64,000 nt of DNA from an uncultured Alphaproteobacteria bacterium (GCA_902630465.1 CACOVJ010000004.1:1-64000), one strand, 5' to 3'; positions 23,107 through 33,563 are shown, counted from the first letter of the stretch. The notes: generated from the letters alone by a model not told the origin. Made by a program: numbers and translations.

Positions 23107-25062
23107 TTACATAAATGAATAGGGATCGACATCGATAATTAACTTTACAGAAGAAGGTAGTTTGGTCTTTTCTACAATTTTTTTTGTGAATTTATTCAGA
23201 TTTTTTCTACTTTTGCTCTTCAATAATATTCTGTATCGATATTGTCCTCTAAGCAAAGAAATTGGAGCTTCAACTGGACCAAGAATTTTAATATTTTCAC
23301 TATTTTTATCTTTTTGAGCCAGTCTTGAAGCATATTTAAGAACTAAAGCCTTCGTATGACTAGAAATGATTATGGAAGTCATAAAACCAAAAGGTGGAAT
23401 ATTAAAATTCTTTCTCTCTTCTAGAGCTTTTTCAATAAAAGTTTCTCTCTCTCGAAGTTGAATCGACTTAATTATTTCTTGATCTGGAAAATATGTTTGA
23501 AGAAAAACTTTACCAATTTTTTTTCCTCTACCAGCTCTTCCTCCAACTTGCTGAAGTAGGTTAAAAGTTTTTTCTATTGCTCTTGGATCGCCACCAAATA
23601 AACCTGCATCCGCATCAACTATTCCTACTAATGACAAATTTGGAAAATCATATCCTTTTGCCATAATTTGTGTGGCTACAATTATATCTATATCTTTGTT
23701 ATTTATATCAGTAATAAATTTTTTAATTTTGTTTGGTGTGTTAACGTTGTCGCTAGACATGATGGAAATATTTTTCTCAGGAAAGAATTCTTTTAACTCT
23801 TCTGCAATTCTTTCAACACCAGGGCCAACAAATTTTATACTATCTTTTTCATTACATCGAGGGCAATCGAAATTTAATTTTTTAATAGTTCCACATTGAT
23901 GACATAAAAAAACTTTTTTGTGTTGATGCATAACCATCCATGATGAACATTGATCACATTCATATCTAAATCCACAACTATTACACAAGGTTAGTGGTGA
24001 GTATCCTCTGCGATTTAAAAAAATAAGAGTTTGTTCATTATTGTCTAAGCACTGCGAAATAGAATCTATAATTGATTGTGATATCCATTTATCTTTATCA
24101 AGTTTATCTTTATTTAAATCAATTATTGAAATTTCAGGTAACGGAGTTCCAGAGAATTGTTTTGATAAATAGACTTGATCATATTTCTTAATTTTAACAT
24201 TATTTATTGTTTCTAAAGACGGTGTTGCCGAAGCTAATAATATGAAATTTTTTTCAATTTTAGCTCTTACAACTGCAAGATCTCTTGCTTGGTAACGTAT
24301 ATTGTCCTCTTGCTTATAACTAGAATCATGTTCTTCATCGACAACAATTAATCCTAAGTTTGTAAAAGGAAGAAATAAACTTGATCGAGCACCAATAACA
24401 ATGAACGTATCACCTGCAAAACATTGATGCCAAATTTTTTGCCTATTTTTTTTTGTAATTTTAGAATGCCACAAGCACACTTCCATTCCAAAACGCTTCT
24501 TTACCCTTGTCTCTAATTGCGGTGTTAAACTAATTTCTGGAACCATTATTAATATTTGTTTTTTTTCCTTTAAAAATTTATCTATTATTTCAAAATATAC
24601 TTCAGTTTTACCAGAACCTGTTACCCCTTCTAATAAAACAGGTTTGTTTGATTTTTTAAATGACTTGGTTATTTCTTTAAATGAATTTTCTTGCTCTTCA
24701 CTTAAGGATACTAATGATGGTTCGGTGTTTTTGAAGATATCTAATTTTTCTTTATCAAATTCAACTATATCATTGTTAATAAGAAATAATTTTAAAACTG
24801 CTCCTAGTGGAGCTAAAGTATAACTTGCGATCCAATTTATAAAATCAATAGAAGAATTCTGAAGGATGAGATCATTACAAATTTTTGTAACCGCTTTAAT
24901 TTCGTATCCAGGATTTTTAACATTCTTCTTCCAAATAATTCCAGCTTCTATTTTTTTTCCAAATGGAACTAAGACTATTTGACCAATTTCAAGTTGCTCA
25001 TTTGTTGAAGAATAAGTGAAAACTTTGTCAAAAGGTCTTGTTACTACTACATCGTACAACAT
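23107..25062 (-). CDS. priA: primosomal protein N' (replication restart helicase)
   Basis: Superfamily 2 DNA helicase that reloads the replisome at collapsed forks. Starting at MLYDVVVTRPFDKVF (25062) it is 651 residues; an ATG 60 bases upstream would add an unlike Lys/Tyr-rich leader. Visible features are an N-terminal 3'-end-binding domain, Walker A GVTGSGKTEVYFE, the DEEH box in VVDEEHDSSYKQED, and eight cysteines in Cys-x2-Cys pairs (CNSCGF, CDQC, CHQC, CPRC) that bind two zinc ions. It is divergent from the transaldolase gene. Confidence 0.96.
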   Translation of the reverse strand: MLYDVVVTRPFDKVFTYSSTNEQLEIGQIVLVPFGKKIEAGIIWKKNVKNPGYEIKAVTKICNDLILQNSSIDFINWIASYTLAPLGAVLKLFLINNDIVEFDKEKLDIFKNTEPSLVSLSEEQENSFKEITKSFKKSNKPVLLEGVTGSGKTEVYFEIIDKFLKEKKQILIMVPEISLTPQLETRVKKRFGMEVCLWHSKITKKNRQKIWHQCFAGDTFIVIGARSSLFLPFTNLGLIVVDEEHDSSYKQEDNIRYQARDLAVVRAKIEKNFILLASATPSLETINNVKIKKYDQVYLSKQFSGTPLPEISIIDLNKDKLDKDKWISQSIIDSISQCLDNNEQTLIFLNRRGYSPLTLCNSCGFRYECDQCSSWMVMHQHKKVFLCHQCGTIKKLNFDCPRCNEKDSIKFVGPGVERIAEELKEFFPEKNISIMSSDNVNTPNKIKKFITDINNKDIDIIVATQIMAKGYDFPNLSLVGIVDADAGLFGGDPRAIEKTFNLLQQVGGRAGRGKKIGKVFLQTYFPDQEIIKSIQLRERETFIEKALEERKNFNIPPFGFMTSIIISSHTKALVLKYASRLAQKDKNSENIKILGPVEAPISLLRGQYRYRILLKSKSRKNLNKFTKKIVEKTKLPSSVKLIIDVDPYSFM

Positions 25063-25102
25063 TATATTTATGTATTTTTTATATGTTAACTTTCTAAATA
25101 AC

Positions 25103-25119
25103 TTGTATATGGTATACAA
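25103..25119. promoter_or_regulatory. operator-like dyad between priA and the transaldolase gene
   Basis: Perfect inverted repeat TTGTATA-TGG-TATACAA, 7-base arms around 3 bases, ending 6 bases before the transaldolase ATG. It overlaps the probable -10 region. No regulator is identified; the call rests on symmetry and position only. Confidence 0.4.
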
Positions 25120-25125
25120 CAAACA

Positions 25126-25785
25126 ATGAAATTTTTTATAGACACTGCTGATATACCTCAGATTGAAGAACTATTGCCTAGTGGATTAATAGACGGTGTT
25201 ACGACAAACCCATCTCTAATTGCAAAAAGTGGAAAGGATATGGGAGAAACTATTAAAACAATTTGCTCTATTGTATCTGGTCCAGTAAGCGCAGAAGTGA
25301 CGGCAACGGAATATAACAAAATGCTTGAAGAAGGTGAGTACTTAGCATCATTAGCTAAGAATGTTGCTGTAAAAGTTCCTCTCACACCTGCTGGTCTTCA
25401 AACGTGCAAAGCTCTTAGAGAAAAAGATATCATGGTAAATGTAACATTATGTTTTAGTGCTGCACAAGCATTACTAGCCGCTAAGGTTGGTGCAACATTT
25501 ATCTCTCCTTTTGTGGGAAGACTCGATGATATTGGTGAAAAGGGAATGGATCTGATTTCAGATATAGTAATAATGTATGAAAATTATGGATTTGATACTG
25601 AAGTATTAGTTGCTTCAGTAAGAAACACGCAACATTTGATTGATGCAGCTGTGATTGGTGCACATGTTTCAACACTACCACCTAAGGTTATTCATGAATT
25701 ATATAAACACCCTCTAACAGATAAAGGGCTCAAAGCATTTCTTGATGATTGGGCAAAAACAGGACAGCAAATCTTACCAAAATAA
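25126..25785 (+). CDS. fructose-6-phosphate aldolase-type transaldolase
   Basis: Class I aldolase of the small transaldolase (TalC/Fsa) subfamily, 219 residues, acting in the non-oxidative pentose phosphate pathway. [15 protein letters not shown] and [13 protein letters not shown] are family hallmarks. The Schiff-base lysine is Lys83 in [11 protein letters not shown]. Transaldolase versus fructose-6-phosphate aldolase activity cannot be told safely by eye. It is divergent from priA, with a strong dyad just before the start. The priA-transaldolase-DUF484 order is usual in alphaproteobacteria. Confidence 0.93.
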   Translation: MKFFIDTADIPQIEELLPSGLIDGVTTNPSLIAKSGKDMGETIKTICSIVSGPVSAEVTATEYNKMLEEGEYLASLAKNVAVKVPLTPAGLQTCKALREKDIMVNVTLCFSAAQALLAAKVGATFISPFVGRLDDIGEKGMDLISDIVIMYENYGFDTEVLVASVRNTQHLIDAAVIGAHVSTLPPKVIHELYKHPLTDKGLKAFLDDWAKTGQQILPK

Positions 25786-25790
25786 TCGTC

Positions 25791-26453
25791 ATGGCGCATG
25801 AAGATGAAATTAGCGAAGAACAAATAATAAATTTTTTAAGAAAAAATAAAAATTTTTTTATAAAAAATTCAGAATTAGTTAATGAACTAAATTTTCCCAC
25901 CCTTGATAATAGTTCAGATAAGGTTGTTGATTTAGAAGCTTACAGATATAAAAAAATATCTCAACAAAATATAGATCTACAAAATCAAATGACAAAAGTA
26001 TTACTTGCTGGAAAAAGTCATTTAAATGCTCAAAAAAGAATTCTTAAATCTACAATTAGAATTTTAAATGTAAAAAGTTTACAAAAATTAATAAGTTTAA
26101 TTAAAAATGACCTTAAAACAATTTTAGGTTGTGATGAAATGAATTGTTTTGTTACAAATGAAAATATTAGAGCAGAAAACTTATCACAACTGGATATTAA
26201 AATAGCAAATAGTTATTTCAAAAACAAAATAGTTACAAATTTAAATCAAAATCCTAAAGGTTTACTTTTATTTTTTCCTAATAAATCAGCAACAATAAAA
26301 TCATATATTTTGTTAAAAGTTAAATTTCGTGAAGATAGTATAATATTGGCTATGGGATCAAAAGATAAAAATAAATTCACAGTTGATATGCAAACTGATC
26401 TTGTTGAATACTTAATTAAAATTATAGAAGTAAATTTACTAAACATAAAATGA
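25791..26453 (+). CDS. DUF484 family protein
   Basis: A 220-residue cytoplasmic protein of the DUF484 family. The N-terminus EDEISEEQIINFLRKNKNFF and the LVDLEAYR-like stretch (DLEAYRYKKI) are typical, followed by a GAF-like C-terminal half. The ATG at 25791 is chosen; an upstream in-frame TTG lies inside the transaldolase gene. DUF484 is commonly followed by the tyrosine recombinase gene xerC, and a link to chromosome resolution has been suggested from that context. Here a secreted metallopeptidase-like gene follows instead, overlapping by ATGA. Confidence 0.85.
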   Translation: MAHEDEISEEQIINFLRKNKNFFIKNSELVNELNFPTLDNSSDKVVDLEAYRYKKISQQNIDLQNQMTKVLLAGKSHLNAQKRILKSTIRILNVKSLQKLISLIKNDLKTILGCDEMNCFVTNENIRAENLSQLDIKIANSYFKNKIVTNLNQNPKGLLLFFPNKSATIKSYILLKVKFREDSIILAMGSKDKNKFTVDMQTDLVEYLIKIIEVNLLNIK

Positions 26454-27772
26454 AAATATTACTAATAATTTTATTTTTATTAGTTAATTCTCAGAATTTA
26501 TTTGCCAATCCACAAATATGTAGTTGGATAATAGACGAACCATTTAAAGAATATCAAGAAGAGGCAAAAGATCAACATGCTGCGTTTTATGTTGTAGTCA
26601 ACGATGGTGAATGTGAATATGGAATGACAATTGGTGAAAATTCAGAAGATAAAGCAAAAAAAGTAGCTTTTAAAGATTGTGAGAAATGGAGAAAAGAAAA
26701 TAATATTTCTGGTAAGTGTGAACCCTTTGCTGTTAACGACAAAATTATTTGGGAAAATGTTGCCTTTGTTACAAATGATGAAGGAGAAACAGAATATGAC
26801 AATTCAGCCAATATGGTTGAATATGAATATAGAATTCCTGACTGGTATGGGCAGGAAAAAATTATATTTCCAAAATATAAAGGAGTCCCTGATGATCTTC
26901 ACAGTTTATTTATGGAAACCCTTGAATATTCCTACCTTGAGCTTGGTGAAAAACCAATTGCGGAAACTCATGTTATTATCTGGAATGAAAAAAAATCTAA
27001 TCTAAAAAAAGTTGCTCAAAATTGGTGTGAAGTAAATCGTGGGGAAAATTTTAATGAAGAATGTTTAAAAGTAGGTGGTGGTGATAACAAAAAATGGTTC
27101 AAAGAATGTGTAGCATCTGCCTATTTTTCACCTGAAACATTAAAAGGAAGTATTGAGGGTAATAAATGTTGGTGGAGAGGTTATAAGAATGAAGCGTGGA
27201 GTGTTGCAAAAATAGTAGCACATGAATATTTTCATGTTTATCAAAATATGAAAAAAAATTTTTTTGAAGATGAGAAACGTTTTGGTGTTGCCCAGTATAA
27301 ATTTAATGATGATATGCCAATGTGGATTGAAGAAGGTGGGGCAGAATATTTTGGTTATTATATTATTGGAAAAAATAATTTAGCTGATTATAAAAAAATT
27401 ATGAAACAGACACTAAAGTCCTTTCGCAAATGTGCAAAAAAAGGAATTAAACTCAAAGATGTAGAAAGAGAAGAAAATGCCATGAAACTGCGCAGTAAAT
27501 GTGATCAAGGCTTCGAGTATGATGGTGGTATGTGGGCAACAGCGTACCTGGCTTCTTTAAGTGGATCTAATCAAAAAGTATTCTTTGATTTTTATGAAGA
27601 TATTGCTGAATTTGAATTAGAAAAAAGGGAGGAAGGAGAAATCCACCAAGGATGGAGAGAATCTTTTAAGAAAAATTTTAATATGAGTTATGATGATTTC
27701 CTAATAGAGTTTGAAACATTTATTGGTTTAAAATCAAAGGAACAATTAAAAATTCTAGATCAAATAAATTAA
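26450..27772 (+). CDS. secreted Cys-rich HExxH metallopeptidase-like protein
   Basis: Unrecognised at family level. The 440-residue protein starts with a signal peptide (cleavage likely after LFA, residue 19), so it should be exported. Residues about 24-105 form a Cys-rich module (CSWIID, GECEYG, KDCEKW, GKCEPF) that loosely resembles DUF4189-type domains. A zinc-binding HEYFH motif lies at residues 258-262. WIEEGGAEYFGYY follows, with Glu295 in the place of the third ligand of gluzincins, about 33 residues downstream. I count ten cysteines after the signal peptide, consistent with disulfides. It overlaps DUF484 by ATGA. Substrate unknown. Confidence 0.72.
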   Translation: MKILLIILFLLVNSQNLFANPQICSWIIDEPFKEYQEEAKDQHAAFYVVVNDGECEYGMTIGENSEDKAKKVAFKDCEKWRKENNISGKCEPFAVNDKIIWENVAFVTNDEGETEYDNSANMVEYEYRIPDWYGQEKIIFPKYKGVPDDLHSLFMETLEYSYLELGEKPIAETHVIIWNEKKSNLKKVAQNWCEVNRGENFNEECLKVGGGDNKKWFKECVASAYFSPETLKGSIEGNKCWWRGYKNEAWSVAKIVAHEYFHVYQNMKKNFFEDEKRFGVAQYKFNDDMPMWIEEGGAEYFGYYIIGKNNLADYKKIMKQTLKSFRKCAKKGIKLKDVEREENAMKLRSKCDQGFEYDGGMWATAYLASLSGSNQKVFFDFYEDIAEFELEKREEGEIHQGWRESFKKNFNMSYDDFLIEFETFIGLKSKEQLKILDQIN

Positions 27773-27789
27773 TACAAAAAGGAGCATAC

Positions 27790-27993
27790 ATGAAAGGTTA
27801 TAGATTTATTACTGATGATGATACTGTTGATTTTTGTCAAAGAGTAACAGAGGCATTATCTAATGGTTGGAAATTACATGGAGAGCCAAAAATGACTTTT
27901 GATCATAAAAGAAAAGTTATGAGGTGTGGTCAAGCAGTTGTAAAACATTCATCAAAAAAATATAAAAAAGGAATGGATCTAACTAAAATTTAA
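27790..27993 (+). CDS. DUF1737 family small protein
   Basis: A 67-residue protein of the DUF1737 type (YRFITDDDTVDFCQRVTEALSNGW, then LHGEP). The family is a small domain of unknown function often found in short proteins. A good ribosome site, AAGGAG, lies 6 bases before the ATG, one of the clearer Shine-Dalgarno sequences in the window. It is separated from the metallopeptidase-like gene by 17 bases and is convergent with lpdA, with a 4-base overlap. Confidence 0.82.
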   Translation: MKGYRFITDDDTVDFCQRVTEALSNGWKLHGEPKMTFDHKRKVMRCGQAVVKHSSKKYKKGMDLTKI

Positions 27994-29387
27994 ATATGTA
28001 TTGCTCTGCCATCAACACTTAGAGCTGCTTCTTTTACTGCTTCACTAGTTGTTGGATGAGCATGACATACTCTAGCAATATCTTCTGCACTACCGCCAAA
28101 TTCAATTGTTGTAACAATTTCTGCAATCAATTGTCCTGCATCATGACCTATTATGTGAGCACCTAAAATTTCATCCGTTTTTTTATCGACTAAAATTTTA
28201 ACAAATCCTTCTGATGCAGAAGTAGTTAACGCACGACCATTTGCCATAAAAGGAAATTTTCCAACTTTGAAATCTTTATTTTCTTGCTTTAGTTGTTCTT
28301 CAGTTTTCCCAACAGATGCAATCTCTGGATTGGTATAAACAATTGCTGGTATAGCGTCATAGTTTATATGAGGTTTTTGACCATTTATAAATTCAACACA
28401 GGCCACTCCTTCTTCTTCGGCTTTGTGTGCTAGCATTGGACCTGGTGCTACATCACCGATTGCATAGATTCCTTCTACAGAAGTTTTAAAGTTATCTTTA
28501 ATTTCAATAGATTTTTTATCCGTTAGTTTAATTCCAATTTTTTCGAGATCCAGTCCCTCAGTGTTTGGTTTTCTTCCTACTGACATTAAAACTATTTCGT
28601 AGTTTTCTTTTAATTTCTTTTTATCTGATGTTTCCATTTCAACATCTACACCAGACTTGCTAGATTTTGCAGAACTAACCTTATGTGATAGTTTAAATTC
28701 TAATCCTTGTTTAGTAAGCATTTTCATAAACTCTTTTGCGATTTCACCATCCATCGTTGGAACAATTCTGTCTAGAGCTTCAACAACTGTTACTTTTGAA
28801 CCTAATCTACTCCATACTGAACCCATTTCTAATCCGATATAGCCACCACCTATCACCAGTAGCGATTTAGGAACTTTAGATAAAGAGAGAGCCCCAGTAG
28901 AAGATACGATTTGTTTTTCATCTACAGGAATATTTGGAATCTCTATAGAAGTAGACCCAGTAGCAATAATAAAGTTTTTTGCTGAAGCAGTAATTTCTTG
29001 TTTTCCATTTTTAATTGAAACTGTTTTGGAATCAACAAATGATGCTGAACCCGGGATATGGGTAATTTTATTTTTTTTAAATAAGAAACCAATTCCAGTT
29101 GTTAATTTTTTTACAATCTTAGTCTTTCTTTGCATCAATACATCTAAATCTAAATCAACCTTAGAAGTTTTAATTCCATGCTCAGCTGCATGATTTGATA
29201 TCTCTACAAATTTTTCAGAAGAATTTAATAGAGCCTTGGAAGGAATACATCCTATATTTAAACACGTACCACCAAGTGAGGATTCTTTCTCAATGCAGGC
29301 AACTTTCATTCCAAGTTGTGCTGCTCTAATTGCAGCAACATAACCACCTGGTCCTGCGCCAATAATAATTAAATCAAAATCTTCCAT
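27990..29387 (-). CDS. lpdA: dihydrolipoamide dehydrogenase (E3)
   Basis: FAD enzyme that reoxidises the lipoyl groups of 2-oxo-acid dehydrogenases using NAD. The 465-residue protein has the FAD motif IIGAGPGGYVAA at the start, the redox disulfide Cys42/Cys47 in GGTCLNIGCIPSK, an NAD Rossmann motif GGGYIGLEMGS, and the catalytic His in CHAHPTTSE near the C-terminus. Lying last in the sdh-mdh-suc cluster, it most probably serves the 2-oxoglutarate dehydrogenase complex; it may also serve other complexes. Confidence 0.97.
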   Translation of the reverse strand: MEDFDLIIIGAGPGGYVAAIRAAQLGMKVACIEKESSLGGTCLNIGCIPSKALLNSSEKFVEISNHAAEHGIKTSKVDLDLDVLMQRKTKIVKKLTTGIGFLFKKNKITHIPGSASFVDSKTVSIKNGKQEITASAKNFIIATGSTSIEIPNIPVDEKQIVSSTGALSLSKVPKSLLVIGGGYIGLEMGSVWSRLGSKVTVVEALDRIVPTMDGEIAKEFMKMLTKQGLEFKLSHKVSSAKSSKSGVDVEMETSDKKKLKENYEIVLMSVGRKPNTEGLDLEKIGIKLTDKKSIEIKDNFKTSVEGIYAIGDVAPGPMLAHKAEEEGVACVEFINGQKPHINYDAIPAIVYTNPEIASVGKTEEQLKQENKDFKVGKFPFMANGRALTTSASEGFVKILVDKKTDEILGAHIIGHDAGQLIAEIVTTIEFGGSAEDIARVCHAHPTTSEAVKEAALSVDGRAIHI

Positions 29388-29388
29388 A

Positions 29389-30579
29389 CTAAATTCCTAA
29401 TACTAGTTGTGATGGATTTTCTAACAATTTTTTAACACTTACTAAAAAACCAACACTCTCTTTACCATCAATAATTCTATGATCATAACTTAATGCTACA
29501 TACATCATTGGTCTAATTACAATTTCATCGTCCACTACTACTGCTCTTTTTTGGATATTATGCATTCCAAGAATACCTGATTGTGGTCTATTAATAATAG
29601 GTGTGCTTAGCATAGATCCATAAACTCCACCGTTAGAAATTGTAAATGTGCCTCCAGATAAATCGTCCATCGATAATGTTCCATCTTTTGCTTTAGTACT
29701 TAAGTCAATAATACTCTTTTCAATTTGTCCAAAATTCATTGTATCAGCATCTTTTAAAACAGGAACCACAAGTCCCTTTTCAGTTCCAACTGCTATACCA
29801 ATATCGAAGTGATTTTTATAAATAATATTTTCATCTTTGATTTCCGCATTAACAGCAGGAAATTCTTTTAAACTTTCTGTAACAGCTTTAACAAAGAAAG
29901 ACATAAGGCCTAATTTAACTTCATATCGTTCTTGAAATTCTTTATTTTTAGAATTTCTAATTTCCATAATATGAGACATATCAACTTCATTAAACGTAGT
30001 TAATATTGCAGCTGTGTTTTGCGCTTCTTTAAGTCTTTTTGAAATCGTCTGTCTAATTTTAGACATTTTAACAATTTCTTCTCTTTCACTAGATGTTCTT
30101 GGGTCTTTTCCTGAAGAATTAATATGTTTAACTACATCTTCTTTATTTATTCTTCCATCAGATCTAGATGATTTGATATCCTCAATACTAATATTATTTT
30201 CTTTTGCCATTTTTCTAGCTGATGGAGAAGATTTATTAGAATTTGCATCTACTTGCGGGTTTTCTTTTTTTTCTTTTTCAATGTTAGGTTCTACTTCTTT
30301 ATTTTGTTGCTTGATTTTAGGTGAAACTGGTTTGTCACCTTTGCTTTCATTCAATATACCTAAGATACCTCCAATATTTATATCAGTGCCTTCTTTAACT
30401 TTAATTTCTTTTAGAGAACCTGCATGAGGAGCTGGTACTTCAACAGTTATTTTATCAGTTTCAATTTCAACTAACGGCTGATCAGCTTCGAAACTGTCGC
30501 CTATATTTATTAGCCATTTTGAAACAGTTGCTTCTGTTATCGACTCACCAAGTGTTGGAACAATTAATTCTGTACTCAT
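29389..30579 (-). CDS. sucB: 2-oxoglutarate dehydrogenase E2, dihydrolipoyl succinyltransferase
   Basis: Core of the 2-oxoglutarate dehydrogenase complex, 396 residues. It has one N-terminal lipoyl domain with lipoyl-lysine Lys43 ([11 protein letters not shown]), a charged linker, a peripheral subunit-binding domain (about residues 117-150, [14 protein letters not shown]), and a catalytic domain with [11 protein letters not shown] near the C-terminus. It lies between sucA and lpdA, with one base to lpdA. Confidence 0.97.
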   Translation of the reverse strand: MSTELIVPTLGESITEATVSKWLINIGDSFEADQPLVEIETDKITVEVPAPHAGSLKEIKVKEGTDINIGGILGILNESKGDKPVSPKIKQQNKEVEPNIEKEKKENPQVDANSNKSSPSARKMAKENNISIEDIKSSRSDGRINKEDVVKHINSSGKDPRTSSEREEIVKMSKIRQTISKRLKEAQNTAAILTTFNEVDMSHIMEIRNSKNKEFQERYEVKLGLMSFFVKAVTESLKEFPAVNAEIKDENIIYKNHFDIGIAVGTEKGLVVPVLKDADTMNFGQIEKSIIDLSTKAKDGTLSMDDLSGGTFTISNGGVYGSMLSTPIINRPQSGILGMHNIQKRAVVVDDEIVIRPMMYVALSYDHRIIDGKESVGFLVSVKKLLENPSQLVLGI

Positions 30580-30609
30580 TTATATTACTTTAATAACATT
30601 TAGTTATAT

Positions 30610-33513
30610 TTATTCAATTGGCAGATTTGTTTTTAATTTTGTTGACACGCCTGCCCAGGATTTTTTAACATTTTTAATATCTCCTTCGGTTGCAAGACTA
30701 ATAATATTTTCCTGATTTGTTATGTGCCTTGGGAGTGATCCAGCAGCAGGTGAAGCAGCAGGGCTTCTGCCGACGTAGTAAAGTTCTTTTTGTTTAACAC
30801 CAGCTTCTGACATCACACTTTCAATTCTACTTCTAGCAAATCCCCATGCACCCATATTCTTTGGTTCTTCTTGAACCCATAATATTTCAGCATCTTTGTA
30901 ATTTATAAGTTCATCCTTAAATATTTCATATGGAAATGGATATATTTGTTCAAGACGAATAATTGCAAAGTTTTTAATATTTAACTTTTCCAATCTATCT
31001 TGAATTTCAAAATATATTTTTCCAGAACATAATAATAATCTCTTTTTTTTCTTTTTTTCACTATTAGGAATCAAGTCAGTTAATATTCTATGAAACGTTG
31101 AGCCATTTATAAATTGATCAATATCAGATGTATTTTTCTTATGTCTCAAGGTTGATTTTGGTGTAAAAATTATTAGTGGTTTTCTGAAGTTTCTATGCAA
31201 TTGTCTTCTTAAAACATGAAAATAGTTTGCAGGACTAGTACAGTTAATTATTTGCATATTATCTTCAGCACACATTTGGAGAAATCGTTCCAATCGTCCG
31301 CTTGTATGTTCTGGCCCTTGACCTTCATGACCATGAGGTAATAACAAAGTTAGGCCTGACATTCTTAACCATTTTCTTTCACCAGAACTAATGAATTGAT
31401 CAATCATAATTTGTGCTCCATTAGCAAAGTCACCAAATTGAGCTTCCCAAATTACCAATGTTTTAGGATCTGCTTGTGAGTAACCGTATTCAAAACCAAG
31501 AACTCCAAATTCGGATAAAAAACTATCAACTATTTCAAAGTAACCTTGTTTTTGTTGGAAATGTCTTAAAGGTACATGTCTTTTTTCATTTACTTGATCA
31601 TATAAGACTCCATGTCGATGACTAAAAGTTCCACGTCCAACATCTTGACCTGAAAGCCTAACTCCATATCCTTCGTTTAGAAGTGTAGCAAATGCTAGAC
31701 TCTCAGCAGTTGCCCAATCAATATTTTTTCCATTAACAACTGACTCTAATCTTTCACTATAGATTTTTTGGATTCTTTTATGTGCATTAAATTCACTTGG
31801 AATAAGATGTATTTTTTTTGCTATATCAATTAGTTCCTCTTTCTTTACAGAAGTTTTTCCTCGTCTTGCATCAAAAGTTGCAGTTGATAGACCGGTCCAT
31901 GTACCTTCAAGCCAGTCAGCTTTATTGGGGTTATAATTTTTTGCTGCTTCAAATTCTTGATCTAAAAAAGATTTAAAATCATCAACTATATTTTTTGATT
32001 CTTCTTCAGTCATAGTAGAGTTATCAACTAATTTCTTTTCATAAATTTTTCTTGTTGTTGGATGACTTTTTATTGCTTTGTACATTAACGGTTGAGTAAA
32101 TGAAGGTTCATCAGCCTCATTGTGACCAGATCTTCGATAACAGAACATATCTACAACTACATCAACTTTAAACTTATTTCTAAATTCTGTTGCTAAACGA
32201 CAAACATGAACTACGGCTTCAGGATCATCTCCATTAACATGAAATATTGGAGCCTGAACCATTTTCGCAATTTCAGTACAATATGGTGCCGATCTTCCAT
32301 ATTGAGGCATTGTAGTAAACCCAATTTGATTGTTTATAACAAAGTGTATAGTACCACCTGTCCTAAAACCCCTTAGTTGTGACATAGCAAATGTTTCAGC
32401 TACTACACCTTGACCAGCCACAGCAGCATCTCCGTGAATTAATAAAGCAATTACTTTATCTGTATTTTTATCTTTGGATAAAGTCTGTTTAGCTCTTACC
32501 TTTCCAACAACTACAGGATTTACTGCTTCAAGGTGAGATGGATTAGATGTTAAAGATAAATGGATTTTTTTACTTTCAAATTCTCTATCTGTAGATACTC
32601 CTAAATGATATTTTACATCACCTGATCCAAGAACTTCATTTGGATCATTAATTGAACCTTGAAACTTTGATAAAATATTTTTGTAGGACATCTCCAAAAC
32701 GCTTGAGAGCAAGGTTAATCGTCCTCTATGAGCAGTACCGATAATTATATCTTCAATACCTGATATACATGCTTGTTTAACAATTTGTTCGATACCAGGG
32801 ATCATTGACTCACCACCTTCGATACCATATCTTTTTGTGCCTAGAAATTTCTTATCTAAAAATTGTTCAAACAATTCAGATTCAACTATTCTTTTATAAA
32901 TTGCTTTTTTTCCTTCACTTGTAAAGTTAGTTTTATTTCTAACTTCTTCTATTCTTTCTTGAACCCATTGCTTCTGATCAGCTTGTTGAATATGCAAAAA
33001 TTCTACACCTATTGATGAACAATATGTTTCTTTTAATATTCTAATTATATCTTTTAGCTTGCCTCTATCCAATCCCAGACTGCCATCAATGAATATTTCT
33101 CTATTTAAATCGCTGTCAGAAAAACCATAGCTTTTATAATCAAGTTCAGGTGGGTAGTCTCTTTCTAAGATTTTAAGTGGGTCTAAATCTGCAATTAAAT
33201 GTCCGTTTATTCTAAAAGCTCTTATCAGTCTTAATGCTCTTATAGAATCTAAAGTTGATGTTTTAAAACTATCAAAATCAATATTTTGAATAGATCTTAT
33301 TTTTTTATCAAAAGAAATATCATCAATTACGTTCGATGGTCTCTGTTTCCATTCAGGTCCACCAAAGTCTTTTAATACTGAATAGTCGTCTTCATTTAAA
33401 TTGCTAAAGAAATCTTTCCAGTTACTATCAACACTATCAGGATTGTCTTTGTATTTAAAATATAATTCTGCAACATAAGGTGCATTTGCACTATTTAAAA
33501 AAGAATCATTCAT
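30610..33513 (-). CDS. sucA: 2-oxoglutarate dehydrogenase E1
   Basis: Thiamine-diphosphate enzyme that decarboxylates 2-oxoglutarate and passes the succinyl group to SucB. The 967-residue protein has the usual length. The E1o N-terminal tag is visible (NSANAPYVAELYFKYKDNP), as are GTAHRGRLTLL, the ThDP-binding GDAAVAGQGVV, and the C-terminal WVQEEPKNMGAW region. It lies 30 bases before sucB. Confidence 0.98.
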   Translation of the reverse strand: MNDSFLNSANAPYVAELYFKYKDNPDSVDSNWKDFFSNLNEDDYSVLKDFGGPEWKQRPSNVIDDISFDKKIRSIQNIDFDSFKTSTLDSIRALRLIRAFRINGHLIADLDPLKILERDYPPELDYKSYGFSDSDLNREIFIDGSLGLDRGKLKDIIRILKETYCSSIGVEFLHIQQADQKQWVQERIEEVRNKTNFTSEGKKAIYKRIVESELFEQFLDKKFLGTKRYGIEGGESMIPGIEQIVKQACISGIEDIIIGTAHRGRLTLLSSVLEMSYKNILSKFQGSINDPNEVLGSGDVKYHLGVSTDREFESKKIHLSLTSNPSHLEAVNPVVVGKVRAKQTLSKDKNTDKVIALLIHGDAAVAGQGVVAETFAMSQLRGFRTGGTIHFVINNQIGFTTMPQYGRSAPYCTEIAKMVQAPIFHVNGDDPEAVVHVCRLATEFRNKFKVDVVVDMFCYRRSGHNEADEPSFTQPLMYKAIKSHPTTRKIYEKKLVDNSTMTEEESKNIVDDFKSFLDQEFEAAKNYNPNKADWLEGTWTGLSTATFDARRGKTSVKKEELIDIAKKIHLIPSEFNAHKRIQKIYSERLESVVNGKNIDWATAESLAFATLLNEGYGVRLSGQDVGRGTFSHRHGVLYDQVNEKRHVPLRHFQQKQGYFEIVDSFLSEFGVLGFEYGYSQADPKTLVIWEAQFGDFANGAQIMIDQFISSGERKWLRMSGLTLLLPHGHEGQGPEHTSGRLERFLQMCAEDNMQIINCTSPANYFHVLRRQLHRNFRKPLIIFTPKSTLRHKKNTSDIDQFINGSTFHRILTDLIPNSEKKKKKRLLLCSGKIYFEIQDRLEKLNIKNFAIIRLEQIYPFPYEIFKDELINYKDAEILWVQEEPKNMGAWGFARSRIESVMSEAGVKQKELYYVGRSPAASPAAGSLPRHITNQENIISLATEGDIKNVKKSWAGVSTKLKTNLPIE

Positions 33514-33563
33514 ATAGGCTCATTACTATTATTTTTAATAAAGGATAATTGAAGAAATAGAAC

